From assembly GCA_024230675.1 (NCBI GenBank), contig JAAERE010000052.1, forward strand, positions 1 to 37,427: a stretch of 37,427 bases of DNA, given 5' to 3'. Below the pieces are notes generated by a model that was not told the DNA's origin, made no database searches, and saw only the letters and a list, made by a program, of their open reading frames with translations. The stretch is from a bacterium (GTDB taxonomy: Bacteria; Zixibacteria; MSB-5A5; GN15; FEB-12). Both the position numbers and the translations under genes were made by a program. Below, piece after piece: positions 1 to 6,607 of this stretch. How positions within the stretch are numbered: position 1 is the stretch's first letter; the number at the start of each line of letters is the position of its first letter.

Positions 1-183
1 GCCGGCGTGATCGACCCCACCAAGGTCACTCGCACCGCGCTGGAGAACGCTGCCTCGATCGCCGGCATGCTGCTGACGACCGAAGCCGTTATCTGTGACA
101 AGCCGGAGCCCAAGGGCGCGGCTGGTCCTGCCATGCCTGATCCGGGCATGGGCGGCATGGGCGGTATGGGCGGAATGTACTAA
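1..183 (+). CDS. groEL: GroEL chaperonin, C-terminal fragment
   Basis: This is the last 60 codons of the 60-kDa chaperonin, open at the left edge of the window. The protein forms the ATP-driven double-ring cage that refolds cytosolic proteins. The visible part contains the family-typical '[18 protein letters not shown]' and 'LLTTEAVI' segments of the C-terminal equatorial domain. It is followed by a Pro/Gly linker and the flexible GGM repeat tail ending in '[10 protein letters not shown]', which lines the floor of the cavity. The stop at 181-183 is followed 33 bases later by a strong intrinsic terminator, so this is the end of its transcription unit. A groES partner would be expected upstream, outside the window. 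Identity is very secure despite the truncation. Confidence 0.97.
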   Translation, partial: AGVIDPTKVTRTALENAASIAGMLLTTEAVICDKPEPKGAAGPAMPDPGMGGMGGMGGMY

Positions 184-216
184 ACCGCCTGATTACGTAA
201 GCAATCGTCTATACAA

Positions 217-250
217 GACCCGGCCGAACCCTCGGCCGGGTCTTTCTTCT
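217..250 (+). terminator. Rho-independent terminator after groEL
   Basis: An 11-bp perfect stem (217-227 pairs with 232-242, GC-rich core CCCGGCCG) with a 4-base loop is followed by a T-rich tract (tttcttctt). It lies 33 bases after the groEL stop. Confidence 0.9.
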
Positions 251-294
251 TCTTTGACTCTGGCGAACAACGAATGAAGGGCAAAACCCCCCCA

Positions 295-322
295 TTGACA
301 CGCGGCCTTTTTTCCCTATCTT
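295..322 (+). promoter_or_regulatory. Sigma70-type promoter of the FAD-domain gene
   Basis: TTGACA at 295-300, a 16-base spacer and TATCTT at 317-322. The start codon at 329 is the seventh base after the -10 box, which is where transcription would start. The mRNA is probably leaderless, and there is no Shine-Dalgarno sequence upstream. Confidence 0.6.
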
Positions 323-328
323 GCGTCC

Positions 329-1081
329 ATGGACCGCCCCAAAGAATTCGTCAACAGCCTCAAGGCTGAGTTCCCCGAAGACCGCCTGACCTACCAGAAG
401 GCTATCGCAACCTTCCACCCGGAATCGGCCGAGGAAGCCGCCCAGTTCCTCAAACTCGCCAACAAACAGCGGCAGAAGATCTACATCACCGGCTTTGGCA
501 ACAATATCGACCCGCTGGGCGAGCCTTTCGAAAGCATGGTCGTTCTCCGCACCGACCGCCTCAACGACATGATCGAAGTCTCCGAGGAAAACTACTTCAT
601 CAAAGTCGGCACCGGCTTTCCCCTGCGAGAAGTTAACATTCGCCTGAAGGAAAAGAGCCTGTGGCTCCCGCATTCGGCGCTGCCGTACGTCGGCTCGGTC
701 GGGGGAGCGATAGCGGTCAATCTCTCAGCCGATCTACACGGCCACGACGTTCCGATCAAAAAGTATTTCATCCAGTCAGAGATCGTTACGCCCGAGGGAG
801 AAATCATCACGCCCGGTTCGGTCTGTTTCAAATCGGTCTCGGGCTTTGATATCGTCAAGATATTTGCGCCTTCGTGGGGTCTGTTGGGCTTGGTTGTCAG
901 TGCCGCTTTCCGAGTAATGCCGATCAGCGGCGCCGCTGAATTCGATTCGATGACCATGCACGCTGTGGACCGAGAGCACTTCCTGTCCGGCCTGGACGAG
1001 GCCAACAAAGACGCCGACGCCGTGTATTCGCGGAAAATCAAGGCCAAGTTTGACCCGGCGGGCATTCTTCCGGTCGTCTAA
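329..1081 (+). CDS. FAD-binding (PCMH/GlcD-like) domain protein, compact, no cap domain
   Basis: A 250-residue cytosolic protein resembling the FAD-binding half of the GlcD/VAO flavoenzyme family. The first beta-alpha-beta part is at about 25-90. 'GSVGGAIAVNLSADLHGHDV' (about 126-145) corresponds to the family's 'GTVGG..A.N..G' pyrophosphate-binding loop. 'TPEGEIITPG' and 'GLLGLVVSAAFRVMP' (about 187-201) match the 'G.LGiit...lR..P' end of that domain. Most of the C-terminal substrate or cap domain is absent, yet the extreme C-terminus 'KFDPAGIL' resembles the tail that ends full-length GlcD proteins. It could be a reduced oxidoreductase or a FAD-carrying subunit. The substrate cannot be read from the sequence. 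The ATG at 329 was chosen because the upstream -10 box excludes an earlier start. Confidence 0.75.
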   Translation: MDRPKEFVNSLKAEFPEDRLTYQKAIATFHPESAEEAAQFLKLANKQRQKIYITGFGNNIDPLGEPFESMVVLRTDRLNDMIEVSEENYFIKVGTGFPLREVNIRLKEKSLWLPHSALPYVGSVGGAIAVNLSADLHGHDVPIKKYFIQSEIVTPEGEIITPGSVCFKSVSGFDIVKIFAPSWGLLGLVVSAAFRVMPISGAAEFDSMTMHAVDREHFLSGLDEANKDADAVYSRKIKAKFDPAGILPVV

Positions 1082-1114
1082 GCTCGAGAGCAGAACCAAT
1101 ACCAAAAAAAACTG

Positions 1115-1144
1115 TTGAATCGTTTGGACTGCCGGTCCTATCTA
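1115..1144 (+). promoter_or_regulatory. Putative promoter of the CoA-binding gene
   Basis: TTGAAT (1115-1120), an 18-base spacer and TATCTA (1139-1144) lie 25 bases before the ATG at 1170. This would give a short leader carrying the CAGGAG ribosome-binding site. Confidence 0.45.
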
Positions 1145-1169
1145 ATTGGTAAAAGCACAGGAGTTGACC

Positions 1170-1550
1170 ATGACCAGAGCAGCAGAACATTCCCACGTGG
1201 CCGTGCTGGGCGCCTCACCCAAGGAAGAGCGGTATTCTTTCAAAGCGGTAAGGATGCTCAAGGAATACGACCATCGGCCGATACCGGTCCATCCGGCCGG
1301 GCATACCGTCGATGGCGTCCCGGGGCTCAAATCGCTGGCCGATATAACCGAGTCCGTAGATACCCTGACCGTTTACGTCAGCGAAAAGATATCCAGTGGA
1401 GAGTTAGATTCGATTCTGAAGCTGAAGCCCCGGCGCGTGGTTTTCAATCCCGGGGCTGAGAACGTGGAACTGGCCAGGAAACTTGCCGGCGAGGGAATCG
1501 AGGTTGTGGAAGCCTGCACGCTGGTGATGCTGAAAACCGACCAGTTCTAA
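1170..1550 (+). CDS. CoA-binding domain protein (YccU-like)
   Basis: A 126-residue single-domain Rossmann-fold protein of the CoA_binding_2 (YccU) family. It begins with the nucleotide-binding strand-loop 'VAVLGASPKEERYSF'. 'PIPVHPAGHTVDGVPG' and 'VFNPGAEN' correspond to the conserved 'vnP....i.G...y' and 'qpGa' segments, and 'GIEVVEACTLVML' is the usual C-terminal signature. Family members bind CoA or acyl-CoA, but their cellular role is poorly defined. I chose the ATG at 1170, which has CAGGAG 7 bases upstream. An in-frame TTG at 1146 has no such signal and overlaps the putative promoter. The stop lies 7 bases from the end of the convergent cytidylate-kinase-like gene. Confidence 0.85.
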   Translation: MTRAAEHSHVAVLGASPKEERYSFKAVRMLKEYDHRPIPVHPAGHTVDGVPGLKSLADITESVDTLTVYVSEKISSGELDSILKLKPRRVVFNPGAENVELARKLAGEGIEVVEACTLVMLKTDQF

Positions 1551-1557
1551 GGACCGA

Positions 1558-2268
1558 TCACATTGGATCGTGATCGAGATAAGTCAGCTTATCCATCTTG
1601 CCTTCGATGGCCGTAACGGTCGTATCCACCAGCTCTTCGATATCCACCAAAGACGTGTTCAGGCACATGTCGTATTGACGGGGATCATCGATATCAGCGT
1701 CGAACAGTTTGCGCACGAACTGCCGGCGGTCGTGGTCGGAAGTCTCAATCACCTTCGCCGCTTCGCTGGCTTTCAATTCCTTGTACTTGATCAGATTCTC
1801 AATCCGCTTTTCCCTGGGGCAGACAATGCGGATATGAAAACCACGCCGGGGGCCGAGGATGGAATTACCGCCGCGTCCCATCAGAACTACCCCGCCCAAC
1901 TGCGACATGGAAATAACTACCTGACACAGCTGCCGTGTGTAGTCCGAGTGATCCACTGCCTGGCCGGTGAAGATCGCCTCCACCATCAATTCCAAACCGC
2001 CGCGAAAACCCTTGTCGAGGGATTCAACTACTCGTTTGCGATAGCCTGAAGACCGGCAGATTATGTCAATAGCTTCGCGATGAAGGCGCTGATAACCCAG
2101 GCGTTGGGCCAGACGGGAGCCAAAGTACGATCCCCGGCTGCCGGTTTCGCGACTGACGGTTACGATTGGAGCCGGTTTCTCGCGCGGAGCTTCCGCCTCT
2201 TCAAACTCCCGTCTCTCCAGCTCCCATTTGAGCAATTGACGATTTATTATGGCTTCAATTGAGGTCAT
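1558..2268 (-). CDS. Cytidylate kinase-like family protein
   Basis: A 236-residue protein resembling the cytidylate-kinase-like family (P-loop NTPase fold). After a charged helix rich in Glu and Arg (about 15-38) comes 'PIVTVSRETGSRGSYFGSRL', which matches the modified P-loop of this family ('itisRe.GsgG...a..lA..LG'). The Cmk-type Lys of GxGKGT is not obvious. 'VVLMGRGG' and 'FHIRIVCPREKRIENLIKY' resemble the kinase core and lid, and 'DHDRRQFVRKLFDADIDDP' fits the lid region where Arg residues contact phosphate. Canonical Cmk phosphorylates CMP/dCMP, but the substrate of this branch is unproven. The start is the ATG at 2268 because a purine-rich ribosome-binding site and a good promoter lie directly upstream. 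The longer 266-codon reading would cross that promoter. Confidence 0.8.
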   Translation of the reverse strand: MTSIEAIINRQLLKWELERREFEEAEAPREKPAPIVTVSRETGSRGSYFGSRLAQRLGYQRLHREAIDIICRSSGYRKRVVESLDKGFRGGLELMVEAIFTGQAVDHSDYTRQLCQVVISMSQLGGVVLMGRGGNSILGPRRGFHIRIVCPREKRIENLIKYKELKASEAAKVIETSDHDRRQFVRKLFDADIDDPRQYDMCLNTSLVDIEELVDTTVTAIEGKMDKLTYLDHDPM

Positions 2269-2287
2269 GACTCTCACCTTCCCCTCT

Positions 2288-2316
2288 AATATAATGGTAC
2301 GCAAGGACAAGAGCAA
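2288..2316 (-). promoter_or_regulatory. Promoter of the cytidylate-kinase-like gene
   Basis: Read on the minus strand: TTGCTC (2316-2311), a 17-base spacer and TATATT (2293-2288). The ATG at 2268 lies 20 bases after the -10 box, giving a leader of about 13 bases that contains the GGGGAAGG ribosome-binding site. Confidence 0.6.
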
Positions 2317-2703
2317 CCCGCAAAAGGGATAAGCGGGGTCGATTCTGATCGAAGCCACCTCAGGAAGCTGCGCTAGAGACTATGACGTATCATGGTGTAA
2401 TCGGGCTGTTTTCCCTTGCGTGTCACGGGCGAACTGTGTAGTTTCAAGTAGAAACCCATCTGCGCAACAGCACTTTCACGGGAATCACAGAGCACACACC
2501 CGACACCAGGCGCATTTTCTGTTTCGCGTCCACATCGACGCCTCTTCTCCACAGGCGGTCGCGAGGCGGGGGGATACCACAAAACGTCCACAAAACTTGA
2601 CTCGCGTATCGACGCTGGATCGCGATGACATGCCACTTGCCGGGAGAGGGCGGTGAGCATACGGCGTCGGTTTTAAGCAATCCTTAACTCGGGGAGGTTA
2701 CTT
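2317..2703. other. Intergenic region without a recognisable gene
   Basis: About 390 bases separate the divergently transcribed kinase-like gene and the large surface protein. Short frames on both strands (up to 95 codons) have no family resemblance and look random. A direct repeat of CCACAAAAC occurs at 2577-2585 and 2588-2596, an 11-base period, immediately before a TTGACT at 2597-2602. This could be an operator plus -35 box for the downstream gene, although I see no convincing -10 box. A strong ribosome-binding site (GGGGAGG) precedes the GTG at 2704. Confidence 0.5.
2577..2596 (+). repeat. Direct repeat CCACAAAAC x2 (possible operator)
   Basis: Two exact 9-base copies separated by 2 bases are in phase with one helical turn. 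They lie about 110 bases upstream of the surface protein start. Function is unknown. Confidence 0.4.
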
Positions 2704-5664
2704 GTGAGAAATTCTGTAATTATCCTGGCTGGTACTCTACTGCTGGCTCTTATGGTCACTGCCTTTGCAGAGGCTCCACCAATGATAAACTATCAGGGGC
2801 GCCTGACAGATGCCGCCGGCGACCCGGTCGCGGATGGCGATTATGAGATCACGTTCACGATTTACGACGACTCCACCGGCGACATTTCCATCTGGGAAGA
2901 AGTCCACTCTGCCGTGCCGGTGCGCGACGGACTTTTTGATGTCATTCTGGGGCTCTCTGAGCCAATTGGAGATACCTTGGTTGCAGACTCCTTCCCCTAC
3001 CTGGCGATACGGATCGGTGCCGATCCTGAGATTGCGCCCCGTACTCGGTTGACGTCGGTGCCCTACGCTCTCCACGCGTCCTCAGTGCCGGGCTTCAATC
3101 CCGGCCCCAACAACATCGACTCGGGTCTCTACACCTTTGTAGCCGGGGACAACAACACCGTTCTTGATGATTACTGTGCCGTCCTCGGCGGCTCCGGCAA
3201 CAGGGTTGAAGTCCTCAGCATTACCGACACGACTTTTGACACCACCGGACTCTTTGTTCCGCTCGCCCTAACGCCCGGATTTTCTCTTGCCGCCCGACTA
3301 CCGGCCAACCCCTGTCGTTCAATCCATCTTCCCGCACCATCCTATGCCATCGGGCTGGATAATCTTGTCGGCGGGGACGGGGCAATTGTTCTCGGGGGCC
3401 AGAAGAATACCGCCAAAGCAGGGGCCGGACACTCTGCCATTTACGGCGGAGCTTCCAATTGGACCGAAACGGACTTCTCCGTGGTAACCGGTGGCTACTG
3501 TAATCAGACACTGTCGCCTGGTTATGCCCAGACTATAAGCGGCGGCGTCCGCAACCGGTCGCTGGGACATTATACTTTCGTGGGAGGAGGATACCAGAAT
3601 ATTATCTCCGCCGAGGCGTACGCCTGTGTCGTGGGGGGCGGGTTTAAGAACGAGACCAACAACCATGTGGCGACGCTGGCCGGGGGGTATTATAACCGGG
3701 CCGAAGGTGTCGCCTCAACCATTAGCGGCGGCGCCTTCAATCGAGCCGAAGCTGATTACTCAACTGTTGCAGGGGGCGGCTGGACCTCTGTCGGAAATCC
3801 GTCCACCGGCAATTTCGTTTACGATGAGTACGGCACTATCGGTGGCGGCGGCGGCAACACTGCCGGCGACAACGCCACGGGACCGACGGGTGAACCGGGC
3901 GGTACAGTCGCCGGAGGACACTACAATCACGCCACCGGGAAATATACATCGGTTGGCGGAGGGTACGACAACACGGCAATAGGAGAATACGCCACGGTCG
4001 GTGGCGGCGGATTTAACGTCGTACAAGGTGTGACCGGGACAATTGCCGGCGGTGACAGCAACCAGGTTACCTACTCCGCAGAGTACAGCTTCATTGGCGG
4101 CGGCCGGAATCACTATGTTGACGACCAGTTTGCTGCCGTTGTAGCCGGTGATCGCCACCAGATTTACTCGGGGGGAGCCTACGGGTTTATCGGCAGTGGC
4201 AGAGCTCACATTATTGAGGACCAGTACGCCACCGTTGTCGGCGGAGATACCAATCACGTCTACGCCGGCGGGCAGTACGGCTTCATCGGCGGAGGACAGA
4301 TGCATGAGGTTTACAACCAGTTCGGAACCATTGCCGGCGGCGACTTCAACGTAATCGCCGGTGACTACGGCACAATAGGCGGCGGTTCCCACAACTCGGT
4401 TGAGGGTGAGTACGGTACTGTGGCGGGAGGGGGCTGGGTAACGCCCGGATTTCCAGCGACAGCCAACTTCGTCCACGACAACTACGGCACCGTGGGAGGA
4501 GGTGGCGGCAACTCCGCCGGAGACAACACCACACCGACCATTGATGAGATAGCGGCCACTGTTGCCGGCGGCCAGCACAACCGGGCAGCGGCCGTTTACA
4601 GTTCGGTGGGAGGTGGTCTGGGTAATCAAGCCGAAGGTCAACTCTCCACCGTTGGCGGCGGTATGAACAACTGGTCCCTTACCCTGGCTGCGACCATAGG
4701 CGGGGGTGACAGTAACTATGTGGTCGACGACTATGGTACCGTTGGAGGTGGACAGGCCAACACCGCGGGCGACAATGCCAGTGGGCCAACCTTTGAAACC
4801 TATGCTACCGTCGCCGGAGGATCACATAACCAGGCCAGGGGTAATGGGGCCGCAGTTGGAGGAGGCGTCGACAACGAAGCCCGAGGGTCGGGCACGACCG
4901 TTGCAGGCGGGATGGATAACGAAGCCAGTTGGGGGCTCAGTTCTGTAGGTGGCGGCTCTGTCAACAGAGCCACAGGCCAATGGGCTACGATCCCCGGAGG
5001 TTTGATGAACCTCTCCCAGGGCAATTACAGCTTCGCCGCCGGACGGCAGGCTCAGGCGATGCATAACAACACGTTTGTTTGGAACGACTATTCGGCCGGC
5101 TCCTTTGCCTCGACCGGCATCAATCAATTCCTGGTCCATGCCGACAACGGCGTAGGTGTCAACCTTCCTGATCCCACCGAAGACCTTGACGTACGAAACA
5201 CCGCCAGATTGAGAAACATGCCGACGACCAATATCCTGGACCCGGTCCATGCCGATCTCAACGGTGTGCTTCACCGATGGATTCCCGTTTCCAGCAGGCG
5301 GTATAAGGATGACATAAGGGATTTGGGTATCGGGTCCGACGCAATACTCAATCTCGAGCCGGTGCGTTTCAACTGGAAAGAGAACGGCGTGGAGGATATC
5401 GGACTGATAGCCGAAGACGTCGAAAAGGTCATTCCCGAAATGGTCATATACAACGATCAGGGACAGGTCAACGGCGTCAAGTACGACAAGCTCTCCATCT
5501 ATCTGCTCGCCGCCGCCCGCGATCTCAAGACTGACAACGACGAACTGCGCGCCGAACTGGCCCGCGTACAAACGACTATGAACGCGTTGGTCAAACAAGT
5601 TCAGCAACTGGCGGCCGCGACAGATCCGAAGAAGATCGGCGATGACAAACTGGCCGGGAACTAG
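2704..5664 (+). CDS. Secreted YadA-like head-repeat protein with C-terminal S74 self-cleaving chaperone domain
   Basis: A 986-residue exported protein. Residues 1-23 are a signal peptide ending around 'AFAEA'. Residues 25-120 form the 'INYQGRL...RLTSVPYALHA' domain often found at the front of such proteins. Residues about 130-780 are a long run of YadA/Hep-Hag-type head repeats ('YxTVGGGxxNxAxG'), which in known adhesins make a trimeric beta-roll. Residues about 860-965 are a Peptidase_S74 intramolecular chaperone domain: 'SSRRYKDDI', 'ILNLEPVRFNWK', 'GLIAEDVEKVIPE' and 'GVKYDKLSIYLLAA', followed by a coiled coil. Ser863 and Lys868 have the Ser-(x4)-Lys spacing of the phage tailspike autocleavage dyad. 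Cleavage would fall after Val862. No C-terminal beta-barrel anchor is seen. The start is GTG with GGGGAGG upstream. Confidence 0.85.
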   Translation: MRNSVIILAGTLLLALMVTAFAEAPPMINYQGRLTDAAGDPVADGDYEITFTIYDDSTGDISIWEEVHSAVPVRDGLFDVILGLSEPIGDTLVADSFPYLAIRIGADPEIAPRTRLTSVPYALHASSVPGFNPGPNNIDSGLYTFVAGDNNTVLDDYCAVLGGSGNRVEVLSITDTTFDTTGLFVPLALTPGFSLAARLPANPCRSIHLPAPSYAIGLDNLVGGDGAIVLGGQKNTAKAGAGHSAIYGGASNWTETDFSVVTGGYCNQTLSPGYAQTISGGVRNRSLGHYTFVGGGYQNIISAEAYACVVGGGFKNETNNHVATLAGGYYNRAEGVASTISGGAFNRAEADYSTVAGGGWTSVGNPSTGNFVYDEYGTIGGGGGNTAGDNATGPTGEPGGTVAGGHYNHATGKYTSVGGGYDNTAIGEYATVGGGGFNVVQGVTGTIAGGDSNQVTYSAEYSFIGGGRNHYVDDQFAAVVAGDRHQIYSGGAYGFIGSGRAHIIEDQYATVVGGDTNHVYAGGQYGFIGGGQMHEVYNQFGTIAGGDFNVIAGDYGTIGGGSHNSVEGEYGTVAGGGWVTPGFPATANFVHDNYGTVGGGGGNSAGDNTTPTIDEIAATVAGGQHNRAAAVYSSVGGGLGNQAEGQLSTVGGGMNNWSLTLAATIGGGDSNYVVDDYGTVGGGQANTAGDNASGPTFETYATVAGGSHNQARGNGAAVGGGVDNEARGSGTTVAGGMDNEASWGLSSVGGGSVNRATGQWATIPGGLMNLSQGNYSFAAGRQAQAMHNNTFVWNDYSAGSFASTGINQFLVHADNGVGVNLPDPTEDLDVRNTARLRNMPTTNILDPVHADLNGVLHRWIPVSSRRYKDDIRDLGIGSDAILNLEPVRFNWKENGVEDIGLIAEDVEKVIPEMVIYNDQGQVNGVKYDKLSIYLLAAARDLKTDNDELRAELARVQTTMNALVKQVQQLAAATDPKKIGDDKLAGN
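3781..4668 (+). repeat. Long-period duplication inside the head-repeat gene
   Basis: The segment from about 3781 to 4014 recurs at about 4435 to 4668, an offset of 654 bases or 218 residues. Both copies run AGGGW, a short Pro/Gly insert, NFV-D-YGT-GGGGGN-AGDN, a variable loop, TVAGG, and further head repeats. Between them, a block of about 30 residues ('YSFIGGG', 'YGFIGSG', 'YGFIGGG') occurs three times. A partial third copy of the YGTVGGG-NTAGDN part starts near 4730. Confidence 0.75.
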
Positions 5665-5676
5665 GCGAGGTGCAAC

Positions 5677-6327
5677 ATGAAATGTGAACGCAAACATCTC
5701 ACGCGAACCGTGCTGCCGCTGGTCCTGATCGGTCTGGCGGGAATGGCGAGCTTCGCCGATATTAACCGGGGCGAGGAGGCTCGAAAGGAGCGTGCAATCG
5801 AGGTCAGAAGCCGGCAGATTGTCGACACAATCGAGCCTGTTAGGGAACGCTCGATCGACGTACGAATCCGGCAAGTTACCGATACGGCCGAGAACTTGCT
5901 CATTCCATCGCAGGTGCCGGCGTCGACAGCGGTGAACAGCGGCGAACAGGTACTATGGCGCGTGATTTCCGGCGGCGGCGGTAAAGGCTTCTCTACCGGC
6001 ATATACCTCAACGGAACCCTGGGCCAGTCGGCTGTTGAAAGAGGGACGTATCCCGGTTATGCGGTTCGTCACGGCTTTTGGCAGTTGTTCACAGGGGGTG
6101 GCGGTACTTGCTGTATCCCTCCGACGGTGGGCGATGTTGATCAGAGCGGCGGGGTAGATATTACGGACGTCTCGGTCTTGATCGACAATCAATTCCTGAC
6201 TCTGACGCCTTTGGTCTGTGACGTCGAAGGGGACGTCGATTTCAGCGGAATGACTGACATCACTGATTTGTCGATCCTGATCGATAATCAGTTCCTGACC
6301 CTGACCCCGCTTCTGCCCTGTCCCTAA
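5677..6327 (+). CDS. Secreted protein with tandem dockerin-like C-terminal tail
   Basis: A 216-residue exported protein of unknown function. A signal peptide ends near 'GMASFA' (about 27). Next come two consecutive 19-residue charged repeats (residues 38-56 and 57-75, both with ER-I-VR-RQ-DT). A 'VISGGGG' to 'GFWQLF' segment (about 96-140) is of a type I associate with FCB-group surface proteins. The last 72 residues start with CC and hold two EF-hand-like loops (GDVDQSGGVDITD and GDVDFSGMTDITD), each followed by an IDNQFLTLTPL helix. Acidic residues sit at loop positions 1, 3, 9 and 12, as in type I dockerins. It starts 12 bases after the S74 protein stop with GAGG upstream, so the two are probably co-transcribed. 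Confidence 0.75.
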   Translation: MKCERKHLTRTVLPLVLIGLAGMASFADINRGEEARKERAIEVRSRQIVDTIEPVRERSIDVRIRQVTDTAENLLIPSQVPASTAVNSGEQVLWRVISGGGGKGFSTGIYLNGTLGQSAVERGTYPGYAVRHGFWQLFTGGGGTCCIPPTVGDVDQSGGVDITDVSVLIDNQFLTLTPLVCDVEGDVDFSGMTDITDLSILIDNQFLTLTPLLPCP

Positions 6328-6348
6328 GAGAACGCCAAAACGACTCTG

Positions 6349-6381
6349 ACGGCTGTTGCCTCGGTGCAGCAGTCGTCTTTT
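6349..6381 (+). terminator. Intrinsic terminator after the 216-residue surface protein
   Basis: An 11-bp stem with two G-U pairs (6349-6359 with 6366-6376) and a 6-base loop is followed by cttttg. It is nearly the same hairpin as the one at 8491-8520. Confidence 0.75.
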
Positions 6382-6439
6382 GCCAGGGAAACCCTACGGA
6401 ATTGACCGATCAGCTGGCCAACCGGTCAGCCTTTTGCAC

Positions 6440-6468
6440 TTGACATTGTAGATAGATAACGCTATTTT
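6440..6468 (+). promoter_or_regulatory. Sigma70-type promoter of the beta-propeller protein
   Basis: TTGACA (6440-6445), a 17-base spacer and TATTTT (6463-6468). This leaves a leader of about 130 bases before the ATG at 6608. An inverted TGACCG/CGGTCA pair (6403-6408, 6423-6428) sits just upstream of the -35 box. Confidence 0.6.
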
Positions 6469-6607
6469 TTGATAGTCCATATTGGGGTGGTCAACGCCGA
6501 TCATGACCGGGGATCACACATCTTGCAGCATCAACTGTCCGGCTTTGCCCGGTGTCGCGGATCAGGCTAACGACCGGTGACATTCCACAACTTACGGGAG
6601 GGTTCCC

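Noticed and set aside
1555-1576. Inverted repeat CGATCAC/GTGATCG between the convergent genes as a terminator
   Set aside because: Only a 7-bp, AT-containing stem with no T run on either side, and it overlaps the last codons of the minus-strand gene.
2373-2660. A 95-codon minus-strand frame (and short plus-strand frames) in the 2.3-2.7 kb gap
   Set aside because: No ribosome-binding site, no recognisable domain and atypical composition (many Arg, Cys and Ser). It overlaps the putative regulatory region.
3760-4641. A 293-codon open frame on the minus strand inside the head-repeat gene (and a 350-codon one at 4822-5874)
   Set aside because: They are antisense to a clearly coding, periodic GGN-rich repeat. 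Their translations are low-complexity Val/Ser/Gly mirror images with no family resemblance.
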